Part shown: piece after piece, positions 32,039-44,518 of the stretch
Position numbering within the stretch: position 1 is the first letter of the stretch
How the letters are laid out: the number at the start of each line of letters is the position of its first letter
DNA from: Dactylis glomerata
Taxonomy: Eukaryota > Streptophyta > Magnoliopsida > Poales > Poaceae
Reading direction: 5' to 3'
Length of the DNA: 64,000 nucleotides
NCBI GenBank assembly: GCA_007115705.1
Contig: QXEO01000881.1
Location: 372,001-436,000, forward strand
The notes under the pieces: generated by a model
Seen by the model: the letters and a program-made list of their open reading frames with translations, nothing else
Database searches by the model: none
Told to the model about the DNA's origin: nothing
Program-made: the position numbers and the translations under genes

Positions 32039-34838
32039 GAACCCTCTAGTTTGAGTGAGGTAATATTTGGGGATGTTGCTGTTCTGAAACAGTTTTCGGT
32101 GCTGCACCGTAAAAATTCGTCAAAATTGTCTGTATATCTTTTGGACCTGCGATTTCTTGTGCATATGCCCCAGGTTATATCCAAACTTTCATTAGTTGAA
32201 CACTTTTTGATTTGAGCAACAGAAAACACTCTAAAAATTCGACCTTTGTCAGCTGTTCTGTTTTGACAGATTTCTGCCAATATTTGTGTTTGCCGCTTTA
32301 TCGCTTTCTTTTTGAGTTCTTTTGATTACGGAACTTTTGGGGAAGTTGCTACAGTATTATATGCTTTATATGTGGCGGTTTTGAGTTCAAACCTGAAGCA
32401 AAAAGGGTTGATTCAATGTTATGCTTACAATAATGTTGCTAATAGATTTGTGTTTAGTTTTGTATGAAGGAAGTTTCCAAGTGTAGGGATTGGAGAATGA
32501 TGAGATGAGTTGAAGAATGGACAAAAGCTCAAGCTTGGGGATGCCCATGTCACCCCAAGAAATATCCAAGAGGTACAAGCATCAAAGCTTGGGAATGCCC
32601 CCGAGGCACCCCTTCTTCATCGACAAAAATCAGGTCACCTTTCAACACACTATATTTTTATTGCTTGATGCATTATGCGTTTTTCTTGGAGCGTCAGTTA
32701 TTTTAGTTTTCAGTTTTTTTTAGTTTTGTTTGCTGCAATAAATTGTTGGACCCCAACAAATTCCTTTTGGAGAAGTTGTCTTGCTTTTTATTTGCCAAGA
32801 ACACTCCGTTTTTCACTCATATCATTTCAACGAGTGTTCTTCTTTTTCTAGAACTGCATTTAGCTTTCGATTTTCACCTTGATTTGTATTTAGATCTTGT
32901 TATATCTTTTCATCAAGGTATATTTTGACCTCTGGTCCATGTTGGTTTTCATCAAAAGAGTTGGTTATAAAAAGTTCGAATGGTGTTGGAAAAGAGAAAA
33001 AGCTTTATGCAAAAAAGTGGTACAAGAAGGAGCTTGTGTAGACTGCGGCTTACGCTTTTGCATGTCGTTCTTGATGTCTTTTTGATAGTATGCTTAGTGG
33101 TTTTGCTGTAGCATGACTTGTCTCAAATAATTGAGATTGCTTAATGAGCCTTTGAAAAAATCATGCGTTGTTTTAATTTTTTTTTTTGAAGGTTTTGTTT
33201 TAATTATTTGGAAGCATTATTTTGGTTTTCTCCTTTGATGCTTTATTTGGGTTGACTTGGCGCATTCTTACACATGTTAGACTCATAAAAAGTCGCCATT
33301 GCCTCTATGATCATTTGGTTTTTGACTTTTGATGCCATCTTATGCTTCTTTTAATGTCGCTTTGTCGCTATGCATGATTATGGCCGTTATTGCTCTCTTA
33401 GTTGGTCGCTCCCAGTCTTTTGCTAGCCCTCACTTTGTATTGAGTATGAGCTCTACTAGTGCATCCAACTCCTAAAAACCAAGTTTGCCAAAGTGTCCAC
33501 CATACATACCTATTAGCAATTTGCTATTCCAAAGTACATTTGACTTCCTTTTATCTATCCTTCAAATTAAACTCTTTTTGGTGTTATGCGAAAATTGGTC
33601 AGTAAAGCTCTCACGAACCGGATGGCACACTTTACTTTTCTCGCTTTAAAATTTTGACATTGTGGTCTCTTATGTTGAGTTGTTATGCTTTCAAGTTGTA
33701 AGTTGGGACTTAGCCCAACCATGCCGTCATGGGGCAAGCTTTCAACATTGTACTATCTTTCATTTGAGTTGATATCGTGATCTTTTGTTTATGGATACTC
33801 GCAGTGTGAAATGAATTAGGAATCTTGCGGGATCATGGAGTTTGTATACGTGTTAGAGAAACACCTAGACCGCTAATCTAAGCCATGCATAATTCATGGT
33901 GGAAATTTACAGCATGCCCAAAGTGAACATTCGACGACGCATCTCACAATAAAAAGCTATACCAATGGTAAATAAAAGAGATGTCGAGGTGTTCATTGTC
34001 CTGTTTGTCCTATCATTTTGATGTGGGCTTGTTCCATGTCATCGGGCACGGAGGTACCCCGTTGGCGGTTCTCGATGATACGTGTATACTTACAATGACA
34101 AGAGCTTGCTTGGGACTCTAAGTAAAGTAGCATGAGGTTTGGGTATTCGTATTTCACGGGACACGAGGTTTTCAACTTATGATTTGTCAAGCATATGCAG
34201 CATAAGTGTACTCGCATTAACTTTAACCATTCAAGATGCTTATGATGGGGGCAATGAGAGCTCAAAGCCAGTAAGTACCATAATTTTTGAAGGTTTATAA
34301 AACTTGCAATCACTGCTTCCCTCCGTGAAGGGCCTTTCTTTTACTTTTATGTTGAGTCTCCACCTTCTACCTTTATGCACCGTTAAGAGAGCATAGTTGT
34401 CATTCTGAGTATAATGTGCATTGTCCCAAAGTTTTCATTGATTGATTCATATTGTTGGTTTCACTTGTTCTTAAATTATTTGTATCTAGTCGCCCTCTTA
34501 AACTTGAAGGTGTCCTATGCATTTATGTTTTGCTACTCCATGAAGGACAAGCTGAAAACCATTTGTATGTTTTTCCTTATGATTTGAACACACGTTTGAC
34601 TTTCATTGTTTCATTGTCATGATCTTTTGTTTGTGTTCATTTTCATGTTATAACATGGTTGCTAAGTTTCTTCTATCAAGATTATATCTTTCATGCCCAT
34701 GTTTTAAGTTATTTTGATCCCAGCGCACAACGCTTACATAGATGATCAAGATTGTGTAGGTGCATGTCACCTCAAAAATTATTTCTTTTGTTATCACTTA
34801 CCTACTCGAGGACGAGCAGGAGTTAAGCTTGGGGATGC
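32039..34838 (+). other. Non-coding 3' tail of L2c
   Basis: The most complete version of the family tail (2.8 kb), T-rich, without a supportable gene. Ends with the polypurine-like AAGCTTGGGGATGC before the LTR at 34839. It is colinear with the reverse complement of 4022-5990 and with 21590-23993. Confidence 0.75.
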
Positions 34839-37800
34839 TGATACGTCTCTAACGTATCCATAATTTTTGATGCTCCATGCTTGTTTTTACACCATTTGCT
34901 TAGTGTTTCATTACACTTCATGGCATTTTTATGCATTTTCTGGAACTAACCTATTAACAAGATGCCACAGTGCCAGTTTCCTATTTTTTGCTATTTTTGT
35001 GTTTCAGAAAAGTTACACAGGAAATATTCTCGGAATTGGACGAAACCAAAGCCAGTCGTCCAGATATTTCACAGAGCTTCCAGAAGACCGAAGAGGACAC
35101 GGAGAGGGGCCACAGGGCGCCCATACCACAGGGCGGCGTGGCCTAGGGCTGGCCCGCGCCCCCTGGTGGTGAGGCCACCCTGGCCCACCTCTGACACCGC
35201 CTCTTCGCCTACAAAGACCCCCCGACGGGAAAAACCTAAAGACCCGATCACTTTTCTAGAACACATCGCGATCCGCCATCGCCGTCGACCCAAAGATTGG
35301 GAGGGTCCAGAAGCTCTTGCCGGCACCCTGCCGGAGAGGGGAATCACCACCGGAGGTCTTCTTCATCACCATGCTTGCCTCCGGTGCGATGAGTGAGTAG
35401 TCTACCTTGGACTATGGGTCCATAGCAGTAGCTAGTTGGTTGTCTTCTCCACCATGTGCTTCATGTTTAGATCTCGTGAGCTGCTTTACATGATCGAGAT
35501 CACCGTTATGTAATTCTACATGTTGTGTTTGTTGGGATCCGATGAATATTGGTGTTATGATTGAGTTGAAGTACTAAATTTTATCTTAAGTTATCTTTAT
35601 GTTGTTTATTATCTTGCGTGCTCTCCGTTGTTAGTAGCTATCTTGGCCGAGTAGTTGCTAGTGACTCCAAGAGGGGGTATTTATGCTCGATAGTGGGTTC
35701 ATGCCTCTATTTAATCTGGGGGAGTGACAGAAACCTCTAAGGTTGTAGATGTGCTGTTGCTACTAGGGAGAAAACAACATTCATATGCTTGAGGACATAT
35801 GCTTTGTTTACATTACACACTTTGCTTAATGCAGTTATCTGTTGCTCGTAACTTAATACTTGTGGAGTTCTCGGATTGATTCACCACAAGTGGATTATTA
35901 GTCATAGATGCAGTTGGATGGCGGTCTATGTATCTTGTTGTAATGCCCAGAGTAAATCTCATAGTGATCCTCTTGACATATCACGTTGTCTTTATTCTAT
36001 CAATAGCCCAACTATCTCTACTAATAATATTGCTAGAGGTATGGTCCGTGGCTCGCAAATACGCTTTCAATCCACCAAAAATACGATTTCTCAATTGATT
36101 TAAATTACCCACCAGTGCCACCCATAAGTCGAAATAACGGTTAGGAAAAAACAGCACATCCCCTCGCAACCGGCCCTTGGACGCTGGCAAAGATTCCTCG
36201 CGCGCTGCCCTCACACACGGACACGGCCGCCGACGCCCCTCGCAGCTCCCGCGCAGCACCTGCCCATGCTCCACACCTCGACTCCGGCATGGCTACCTCG
36301 CCGTCCTTGATGTAGTTTGATGGGCGCCATCAGTAGCCCATAACCGTTGATCTGGATTCTTCATGGCTCTGGACAAACAAATCTTATACATGAAACGTGG
36401 GATGGGGTGGCTTGGTGCGGCGCCGGCCGTCAGGATGCAGGGGAGGGTCGACGGGGGATCAAGTGGCTCGAGGTGACGCCAACCACCGGGATGAAGGGGA
36501 GGGTTGAAGACACGCTGTCGCGCAGATGCAACCATGAAGGGGTCGGCCAGAGCCAAAGCGCAGAGGGGGCTATCGTGGGGAACAACCCGGCCGCCGTGCC
36601 TCCTTTTGTAGGTCCTCGCCTCGGACGCCGGCGGTAGGAGTCGCAGACCATTGCACGATGCCCTGGCTCCCGACCTCTGACGCTGGCTACAGAGCGACCT
36701 CCCCGAAACCCCGACCTCCTCCATCGCATGTTACCGCCCTCACCCTGCTCTGCTCCGTTCGAGTCGGCGCCTCCAGGCAAGCCGCCTTACTAATTCCCCG
36801 CTTTCGCGCCAATGAACAAAGTGGGCTGACCTCGCCGATGCTCAGAACCTATGCAGCGTTCGGCGATGTGGCACCATGGGGCATGACAAGGACGTGGTGG
36901 GGGCTCGGGGAGTGCGTCATGCGCAGCCTCGTGGAGAAATTTCCAACCGCCTCGCGCCGCCATACCTAGCATGCCGAGAGTGGGGAGCAGTGGCACCATA
37001 CGGAGAAAGCAGAGAGCAGCAGCGCCGTCCGTCGGTGGGGAGCGGGGAGCAGCAAAACCGGTCAGAGAGCGACGGAGAACAGAGATCTCAGCCATACACC
37101 AAAGCTAGACGGGACCTCGAGTTCGCCTGATCCTCATCCCCGCTGTCCATTCGAGTTCTGCGGGAGCGCACCTCCAGCCGTTGGGAAGCGCGAGCGGTGA
37201 GCAGCAGCACTTGTTCGAGAGGGGCAGAAAATGGAGAGAGCGACGGCGCCGGTGAGGTAAGGCAGGGACCAGGGGGCTACAACGCTGGAAATTTAGTGGA
37301 AGAGCCTAGCGCACATTTGGGAGACGAACGACTAAACAATTTTGTCAATCAAGAGAAAAAAGAGAGGAGGTGGTTAGGTAGATGGATTTTTTTTAAACCG
37401 GGTCAGCTAGATAGATAGACTTCGTAGGATATAGGAGAGAGAAAGATAAATTAGACTAATAAAAAAGTCTAAATATAGTATTACTCCATTACGATTTGAT
37501 TTTGTGTAGATTCGCATGTATATACGTGTTTTAATGCTACATATATATGAATCTAGAGAAAGTTGAAACTTAATTTGAAATAGAGGAAATATATTAAATA
37601 AAAAAGTGGTTGAGCAATTAGAATAGAAAATAAAATCAGAACAGAATGGCCAACTAAAGCTACGGTTGTTTTTGTTAATATATTTTCTCACGATATTTAG
37701 AGTGCACCTAAGTTTTTCATCCAAAAGTTTTAGGACATGGCCACGTGGGAAGACAAAAACAACTTCATTCTATGAAAAGTATTTAATAAAAAATACCTAA

Positions 37801-38310
37801 TAAAAATTAACCCGTTGCAACGCATGGGTAAATTTGCTAGTAATTTATTTACCCAGCATGTGTTATTTTATCTTATGGAGAGACACCACTAGTGAACTGT
37901 GGACCCCGGTTCTATTTCCTTTATATTGCTATCACCTGTTTACTTTACTCGCATTGTTTACTTTACTCGCATACTATTATTATTTTCCACTCGATATGCT
38001 CATTCCTTTGTTTACAGCAAACCGGTGAGATTGACAACCTCATCGTAAATTAGGAACAAAGTATTTGGTTGTGTTGTGTGCAGGTTCCGTGTTGCAGCTG
38101 GCAAAGCAAAGCACTGGACGAGGCGCCTTATAAATTGTCTGGAGCTGTCGCAAGCTAGCAAGCATCAACTTCAGTCGTTTGGCTTCTTCCCCTTTGGATC
38201 GATAAACCTTGGTTTCTTACTGAGGGAAAACCTTGCTGCTATATTCATCATACCTTCCTCTTGGGGTTCCCAACTGGACGGTGAGGAACTATCAACACCG
38301 TACCGCATCA
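34839..38310 (+). repeat. 3' LTR of L2c, split by a Helitron
   Basis: Begins TGATACGTCTCTAACG and ends ACCGCATCA, followed by the TSD GGAAC. Without the Helitron (36015-37840) it is 1646 bp. Confidence 0.92.
36015..37840 (+). mobile_element. Non-autonomous Helitron in the 3' LTR of L2c
   Basis: Starts TCTCTACTAATAATATT and ends GGGTAAATTTGCTAG. These are Helitron-type ends (5' TC, 3' CTRR), with a hairpin CCCGTTGCAACGCATGGG at 37811-37828 twelve bases before the terminal CTAG tetramer ends. It lies exactly between A (36014) and T (37841), and removing it restores the LTR sequence seen in the sister copies, with no TSD. The 1.8 kb is too short for a RepHel protein. The middle (about 36120-37290) is GC-rich and gene-like in composition but has no frame that I recognise; the part after 37380 is AT-rich. 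Confidence 0.9.
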
Positions 38311-38315
38311 GGAAC

Positions 38316-39732
38316 CTGCACACAATAGAACCAAATACTTTGCTCCCAACTTACGATGAGGTTATCAATCTCACCGGTTTGATGTAAACAAAGGTATGAG
38401 CGTATCGAGTGGAAAGCAATAGTAGTATGCGAGAAAGTAAACAGTGCGAGTAAAGTAAACAGGTGATAGCAATATAAAGGAAATTAGACCGGGGTCCACA
38501 GTTCACTAGTGGTGTCTCTCCATAAGATAAATAACACATGCTGGGTAAACAAATTACAGTTGGGCAATTGATAGAATAAAGATAACGTGCATATGTCGCG
38601 AGGATCACTATGATATTTACTCTGGGCATTACAACAAAATACATAGACCGCCATCCAACTGCATCTATGACTAATAATCCACTCACGGCGATATCGTCCG
38701 AACACCCCATGAGTATTAAGTTGCGAACAACAGATAACTGCATTAAGCAAAGTGTGTAATGTAAACAAAGCATATGCCCTTGGACATAAGAATGTTGTTT
38801 TCTCCCTAGTGGCAATTGCACATCTACAACCTTAGAGGTTTCTGTCACTCCCCCAGATTAAGTAGAGGTATGAACCCAACTATCGAGCATAAATACCCCC
38901 TATTGGAGTCACTAGTATCTACTTGGCCAAGATAGCTACTAACAACGGAGAGCATACAAGATCATAAACAACATAGAGATAACATAATATAATATTTAGC
39001 ACATCAACTCAACATAACACCAATATTCATCGGATCCCAACAAACACAACATGTAGAATTACATAACGGTGATCTCGATCATGTAAGGCAGCTCACGAGA
39101 TCTAAACATGAAGCACATGGTAGAGAATACAACCATCTAGCTACTGCTATGGACCCATAGTCCAAGGTAGACTACTCACTCATCACGCCGGAGGCAAGCA
39201 TGGTGATAAAAAAGACCTCCGGTGGCGATTCCCCTCTCCAGCAGGGTGCCGGGAAGAGCTTCTGGACCCTCCCGATCTTGGGTCGATGACGGTGGCGAAT
39301 CGCGATGTGTTTCTGGAAAATTGATCGGGTCCTTAGGTTGTTCCCGTCGGGGGGTCTTTATAGGCGAAGGGGCAGCATCAGAGGTGGACCAGTGGGGTCT
39401 CACCCATAGGGGGCGCGGCCAGGGGCTGGGCCGCGCCCCCTCATGGTGAGGCTGGCCCCTGGCTCGGCTCCGTCTCCTCTTCGGTGTTCTGGAAGCTTCA
39501 TTTAATATCTGGACGTTCGGCTTTTGTTTCCTCCAATTCCGAGAATATTTTCTGTGTAACTTTTCTGAAACACAAGAACAACAGAAAACAGGGAACTAGC
39601 ACTGTGGCATCTTGTTAATAGTTAGTTCCGGAAAATGGATAAAAACGCCACGAAGTGTAACGAAACACTAAGCAAATGGTGTAAAAACAAGCATGGAGCA
39701 TCAAAAATTATAGATACGTTTGAGACGTATCA
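38316..39732 (-). repeat. Outer part of the L1 5' LTR
   Basis: Continues 14074-14288 after the duplicated GGAAC (38311-38315). On the minus strand it starts TGATACGTCTCAAACG at 39732. TATA region (minus CCTATAAAG) near 39356-39364. Confidence 0.88.
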
Positions 39733-41208
39733 CTTATCTCTAGTTGTTGGCTTGTTGCTCTATCTAGATTAGTTGCATGAAGCTAGTCAACATAGGCTTG
39801 GAGCATTTGCAATTCCTGAGTTACATGACCAACTTTTTCTTAGTTCCGAGTCCATAGATTGTACACGATCCCCTTCATATATGCAATCCTAGGCTTGCTG
39901 CACCACTTACAGGAGCAATGGCCATACTCCCACATTGTTTCACAATGAGGAGCACTCATTCAATATTAATCATTCTACTCACCAATCACATAGATCAAAA
40001 TCGCACAATGGTATGATCTTTGTGTGGTAAGATGCCTCACTAAATCCAATCCTCCAAGGTTGACAACGCATGCCCAGTCAACACACACTGGAACAATTCA
40101 ACAAATAGTTCACATAAAATGAGAGTGTCCCTAAATGTATCCATCTAATGTTCACCACATTATGTTTTTGAAAAATGTTCTTGATGCCACGTAATTTTTT
40201 TAAATCACTATATACTAACAACAAATCTGAAAATCTCCATGTCAAATTAGGTAGTTGATTCCACATCACATCTCTATTCTCAACTGCCTGATCGTCATAT
40301 ACAAAGGTGGCCTTCCAGTTGAGCCCCTATGTTATATCAACAATATGAACCTCAATGAATTGATGGTTGGACTCTAGGGTTGTCACTTGTAGGGACTCAT
40401 CCCAAACCAGGCGAGTCCACCACTAAACTCATCGCTCCGACATCACAAAAAAAACGAAACCCCAACTTAGCCCATCCATTCCACTCTCTTATCTACTTGT
40501 CTGGTCTAACAAAGAAATATAATCTTATGGGATATAGCTTGATACAAGTTTAACATGCCATGAACTATCCTTAGATTTTCCACAACCCAACAATTACAAG
40601 TTAGGAGATTAATTGGAACAAGTAGTAATCCTCTTAGAAGCTTGCCAAATTTTTACACATTTCTATTATTTTTCCATGCCTCCTTATTCCCCTCTCCATC
40701 CACTGATTTTGTGACATCCAAGTTACTGCTATGTGCCTATCTGCAACCACTCATACCCTCAACTCATGCCAGGGAATAACTGCTCTAGAGTTATCATTCA
40801 TAATAACTATCTAGGAGGCACATCATGAAATGCTAACCTCTCCTTTTACGATGTGTTTTTTACACCATATTTATATCTTATGGCTCGTACTAGTGTCACA
40901 AAGATCATCATCACCCATAACACTAGCTATTTTGTAGGACCTACAACTAGGTTGTCACCGGCCAACACCTGTGTGTTGTCCCGTGAAGAGGCCACCAAAA
41001 CACTACATTTGTTCCAGCTTGTTGTGACCATGATTTTGTGGTGGTTCAACATACAAGTAGTCCCTATATTTCTAGTTATTCACACCGTGTATACCCAGAC
41101 CACACCCCTCATATTTGTGGCCCTACATTCCACATGCTTCACAAAAATGTGGAAGATCTTTATAAGGGAACAATAAATAACACACTTGTACTTTCTTGAC
41201 AATATAGG
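39733..41208. other. Intergenic DNA, nothing supported
   Basis: 1.5 kb of AT-rich sequence right of the retrotransposon tower. Its first five bases, CTTAT, are the expected right copy of the L1 TSD. Short frames (such as 40078-40269 minus and 40853-41176 plus) show no motif that I recognise. This may be decayed transposon or ordinary intergenic DNA. Confidence 0.5.
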
Positions 41209-41542
41209 TGAGAAGGGTATAGATAATAGATCCCGTTACTTGAGTACCCCTGAGGCCCGTTAAGCTAGGCCCAACTATAATCATAGTCAAAATACGAGTT
41301 CATGTCGTATATCGATATTGTAATATGTATCAGACCCCTCCCGTTCCTTGAGACCTGGCCACTTATATATAGGGGCCAGGAGAGGACGGTGAGGGACAGA
41401 TTAAAAGCGAGCTAAGTTGACCACCATGTTTACTTTCGATACACACCTTGTTTGACTGATTTTACCTTCGAGTTCATCTGACGCCCTATTCCCCTGATCC
41501 TAAGTCCTTCATCTAGGACATTTGTCGAGTTAACCCACGTCA
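41209..41542 (+). repeat. Solo LTR of the Tat-like family, TSD ATAGG
   Basis: 334 bp, TGAGAAGGGTATAG to CCCACGTCA, closely similar along its full length to the 3' LTR at 3682-4016, including the CTTATATATAGG TATA box. It is flanked by a perfect 5-bp duplication ATAGG (41204-41208 and 41543-41547). No internal element sequence is on either side, so it is a recombination remnant of a full element. Confidence 0.92.
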
Positions 41543-42919
41543 ATAGGACTTTAAGAAGTGGTTTTCTCACATAATGTCGCACCTAGACGTGAAGAGAGTC
41601 CCCAAAGATGTTACGTCCTTCATATTCTATCTGCATGATGTTCCTCGCTTTACTAGCAGGATTTTCAACCAGTTTCCATTTGCAATATGCCTAAAAGAGT
41701 TTGTGAATTTGCAACCAAATTAACATATATTCTAGCTTTATCAACTCAACTATAGATAATCATCATATGGCTCAACATGCACTGGCCATTACGTGTATCC
41801 AATTGCTTAGGCAGGATACTTGTACTACAAAAAAATCTGAATTTTTTTGTGGAATCTCACATTGTGTGCAAGGTTCCAAGCTGATCACATATGGTAGTGA
41901 AGCATTGGTTTACAAAGTCCTTTTCCAATTTCACCCTCATAATGCGAGAAGACGTGTGGCCTCCATGATTTCAGCATCGTCTACTATCACATCATTGAAA
42001 GCATGCCCCTGCAGGTCCAAGATCTAGAGTAGACAATCGATCTTGGGAGTTATAGGCCTTTGTGATCCTTCGGACGTCGCCAAACTTGCAGCTGCTGCCA
42101 AGAAAGCAAGCCACGTCATCGATAGAGACATAGTAGACACCATTGCACCACCAAGATGTGTTCCACATGAAACCCTAAAATCTTGATGAACACCAAACAA
42201 ATGGAAACCAACAAAAAAGAGGACGACAGTAGTAGGGACTAGCGGTTGTACTTTGATGGTAGATAGGAAAAGGACTTTCCGTCGAACGTGCCACCAAAGA
42301 AGAAGAGAAACCTTAGTCGCCTCCCTAGGGGAGTATTATAATGACCATGGGATCTTCTCGCTTGTAGATAGCACAAACCCTTAGGGTATGTTTGGTTGAA
42401 GTGACGGAGTGGAACGTAATGGAATGCTTGTGCACTTAGTTTGGTTGAGAAACAAATCGCAAGATCACTTCGTATCAGGAATGCACTCATTTCACAAAAT
42501 CGGTGGAATCTCCTCGTTCCTATATGCTAAAGGCTCCCCACACTCAGGCACCTCGTGTATTTCCATAATTTGACCAGCTCCACTCTCGATCCAACTAAGC
42601 ATATGAGCTAACCGACTCATATGTTTTCAGATCAGACCAAACACATGGATGAAAATAACTCATTCATCAAGAATGGAACCGTCGCATTCCAATCCAATTC
42701 GTTTCTGAACGAAACACACTCCAATTGAGTATTTCTTATTTTTTGCGAAATTAATCGAGTCTATATTGTGTGTATGCTAGAATTATTTCTGCAACTTCCG
42801 GTCAGTGTTCAGGGCATCAAGAATGGAAAATCCTATAGTTTCTGTCGGCTAATCTTGGGACTATTGCACGTCAAAAGAAGAATCCCGGGGTTGTTGTCTA
42901 AATATCATTCTGGAACTAT
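41543..42919. other. Intergenic DNA, nothing firm
   Basis: No supportable gene. A segment at about 42376-42725 begins GGGTATGTTTGGTTG and ends with a rough inverted match (GAACGAAACACAC), as in Tourist-like MITEs, but no clear TTA/TAA duplication is visible, so I do not call it. Confidence 0.5.
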
Positions 42920-43130
42920 CACTAGTGGGGACATGCCCTGTAGTCCCGGCCCATAAGGGGCTTTAGTCCCAGTTTGCTAACCGAGACTACAGAGGCGGGA
43001 CTAAAGGCTTAACCTTTAGTCCCGACCCAGTTATTAGCCGGGACTACAGGGTCTCCACGTGGGCGCTGCGGAGCGCGCTGGGGATAGGCCCTTTAGTCCC
43101 GGTTTGTAACACGGACCGGGACTAAAGAGT
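42920..43130. repeat. Terminus and subterminal repeats of CACTA2
   Basis: CACTAGTGG terminus followed by several copies, in both orientations, of a GGGACTAAAG/CTTTAGTCCC motif (for example near 42961, 42997, 43015, 43089 and 43116). Such short repeats are the binding sites of the TNPA-type protein in CACTA elements (known from En/Spm). Confidence 0.85.
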
Positions 43131-43369
43131 CTCTACAGATTTTGTATTGTATTAGGGTTTTAGGGTTTAGGTGTTCGGGGGAATTATTTTTGTTGTATTT
43201 TATTTTATTTCTTTCTTCATTTTAAAAACACTTTCCGTATAATTCTACGCATACACGTTTGTGCATATATATATAAGATAACTTATCTTACGATCGAGTA
43301 TATATATACAATTATATGGAGATCACAATTACCGGGACTGGAGCCCGTCTATTCGATTGCATGGACCAA

Positions 43370-44515
43370 CATCAGTAATGGCCCCTAGCTACACTAAATC
43401 GTCCTTTGTCGTCTACAGCTTTTGTCCTCAAAAATGCCGTTAGCTCCTCTGCAACAGCAATCGCGCGTTGCTCTGGTAGGTACTTCTCCCGCATGGCCTC
43501 GAACTATATTACAAAAGGAGATCAATATGAATGTCAATCATGATAACAAAGAATGACGGGTAAAAATAGAGGTATGAATGTGTAGTGCTTACATCGTATC
43601 TATAATCCTTGTGCTCAGAGGTGTACGTGCGAATGAACTCGCAAATGTAGTATCCACATAGATGCGTCCTCTGTGGCTGCTGGTCGCACTTTACGAGAAT
43701 AGAATATAATCAAAATAATAATCTAGCATCATAACTGTATTGAAAATAGAAGTATCTCGTACTACTTACCTGAACCGCCCTAAAGGTCAGCTTCTCATGA
43801 GAGATACCGTCAGTCACGCATTTGAACCGCTTCCAAACCCTGCCCGACAAGGAAAATGATTTGCTAAGTTTTTCATTACTTGATATCTCAGAAAATCATC
43901 GAAAGAGACCGATATAACGCAAGAATGATTGAAATTACCTTTGGAGCATGTCCTGCATGCTTTGGAACTATTCCATGTTTCTCGATAATGGGTCGAAGAT
44001 ATCAACTCTTCCCTTATCAATTTGAATGTCCAACAGAATCCAGTGGTAGCTGCACATGTATATATATATGTCAGTAACCTATCAATTATACTTATAAGTG
44101 AATGGACACAACAGAGTAAGACCCTCACTTGAAGTTGTATGAAAACAGTATGTGGTCACAGAAATTTTGGTCCGTTAGAAACCTTAGAAGGTTTTCCTCC
44201 GTCTCCTTGGGTTTATCAGTTAGCGTCTTTATATGTATTTTATCTGGGTCAATAAACCCAATATTTATGGTGTTCCTACTTTTACAGACCAGGATCTTCA
44301 TTCTGCATAATAGAGTACAAAAGGATATAGTGAGGATAATTACATGCAATGAACTAAACAATTAAAATAATTGAACAAGTTATATGTAGACAACTAATTA
44401 AAAAACTTACAGATAATAGCAACTCATGATAGATTTGTCGAGGGCGTCGCAATTGTACATCTGGAAGAGTTCGTCAAAGTCGACGTGGATCTCTTCGGGT
44501 CGGCCGTAGTACTCC
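43370..44515 (-). pseudogene. CACTA2 second gene, C-terminus: ULP1-like (C48) protease
   Basis: Minus-strand exons carry the end of the second CACTA gene. Near 44408-44515: FDELFQMYNCDALDKSIMSC. 44361-44125: NINIGFIDPDKIHIKTL and ENLLRFLTDQNF. Near 44051-43940: YHWILLDIQIDKGRVDIFDP. Near 43690-43595: THLCGYYICEFIR. This is the ULP1/SENP cysteine peptidase pattern: His codon at 44043-44045, Asp at 43992-43994 and Cys at 43656-43658 are all kept. A stop (TAG, plus 43968-43970) breaks the His exon after DPLSRNME. Exons are separated by plausible GT-AG introns. C48-type domains are known at the end of plant CACTA and MULE proteins; they may process SUMO-like tags, but the role here is not shown. 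The preceding exon lies across CACTA1, at 53650. Confidence 0.8.
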
Positions 44516-44518
44516 TGT

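Larger units (their letters stand above)
14289..38310 (+). mobile_element. L2c: non-autonomous Athila-like element, TSD GGAAC
   Basis: Element with LTRs at 14289-15914 and 34839-38310 (the latter split by a Helitron), flanked by GGAAC at 14284-14288 and 38311-38315. Its own internal DNA is 15915-16695 plus 32039-34838, about 3.6 kb; the rest is a nested Tat-like element. It has a primer site, a deleted copy of the unknown ORF, and the long family tail. There are no gag, protease or polymerase domains. It sits inside the 5' LTR of L1. Confidence 0.92.
4017..39732 (-). mobile_element. L1: minus-strand Athila-like element, heavily interrupted
   Basis: Base of the nested tower. Its pieces are 4017-7273 (3' non-coding tail, protease, end of gag), 12965-14288 (gag core and N-terminus, primer site, inner 5' LTR) and 38316-39732 (outer 5' LTR). 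Removing the insertions rejoins the gag frame at GTCTA and the LTR at GGAAC. On the minus strand the LTR begins TGATACGTCTCAAACG (outer end at 39732); CTTAT at 39733-39737 is the likely TSD. The primer site at 14048-14064 matches the tRNA-Asp type used by Athila-like elements. No reverse transcriptase, RNase H or integrase appears between protease and the tail, so the element was probably non-autonomous before it decayed. Its 3' LTR lies left of the window. Confidence 0.88.

Noticed and set aside
36293..37095. Overlapping ORFs in the Helitron core as a host gene
   Set aside because: GC-rich sequence gives open frames on both strands, and none shows a recognisable protein.
40078..41176. Short ORFs in the intergenic stretch as gene fragments (LINE or other)
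   Set aside because: No motif could be recognised and stops are frequent.
42376..42725. Possible Tourist-like MITE (GGGTATGTTTGGTTG with a rough inverted end)
   Set aside because: Inverted repeats are poor and no TTA/TAA duplication could be placed.
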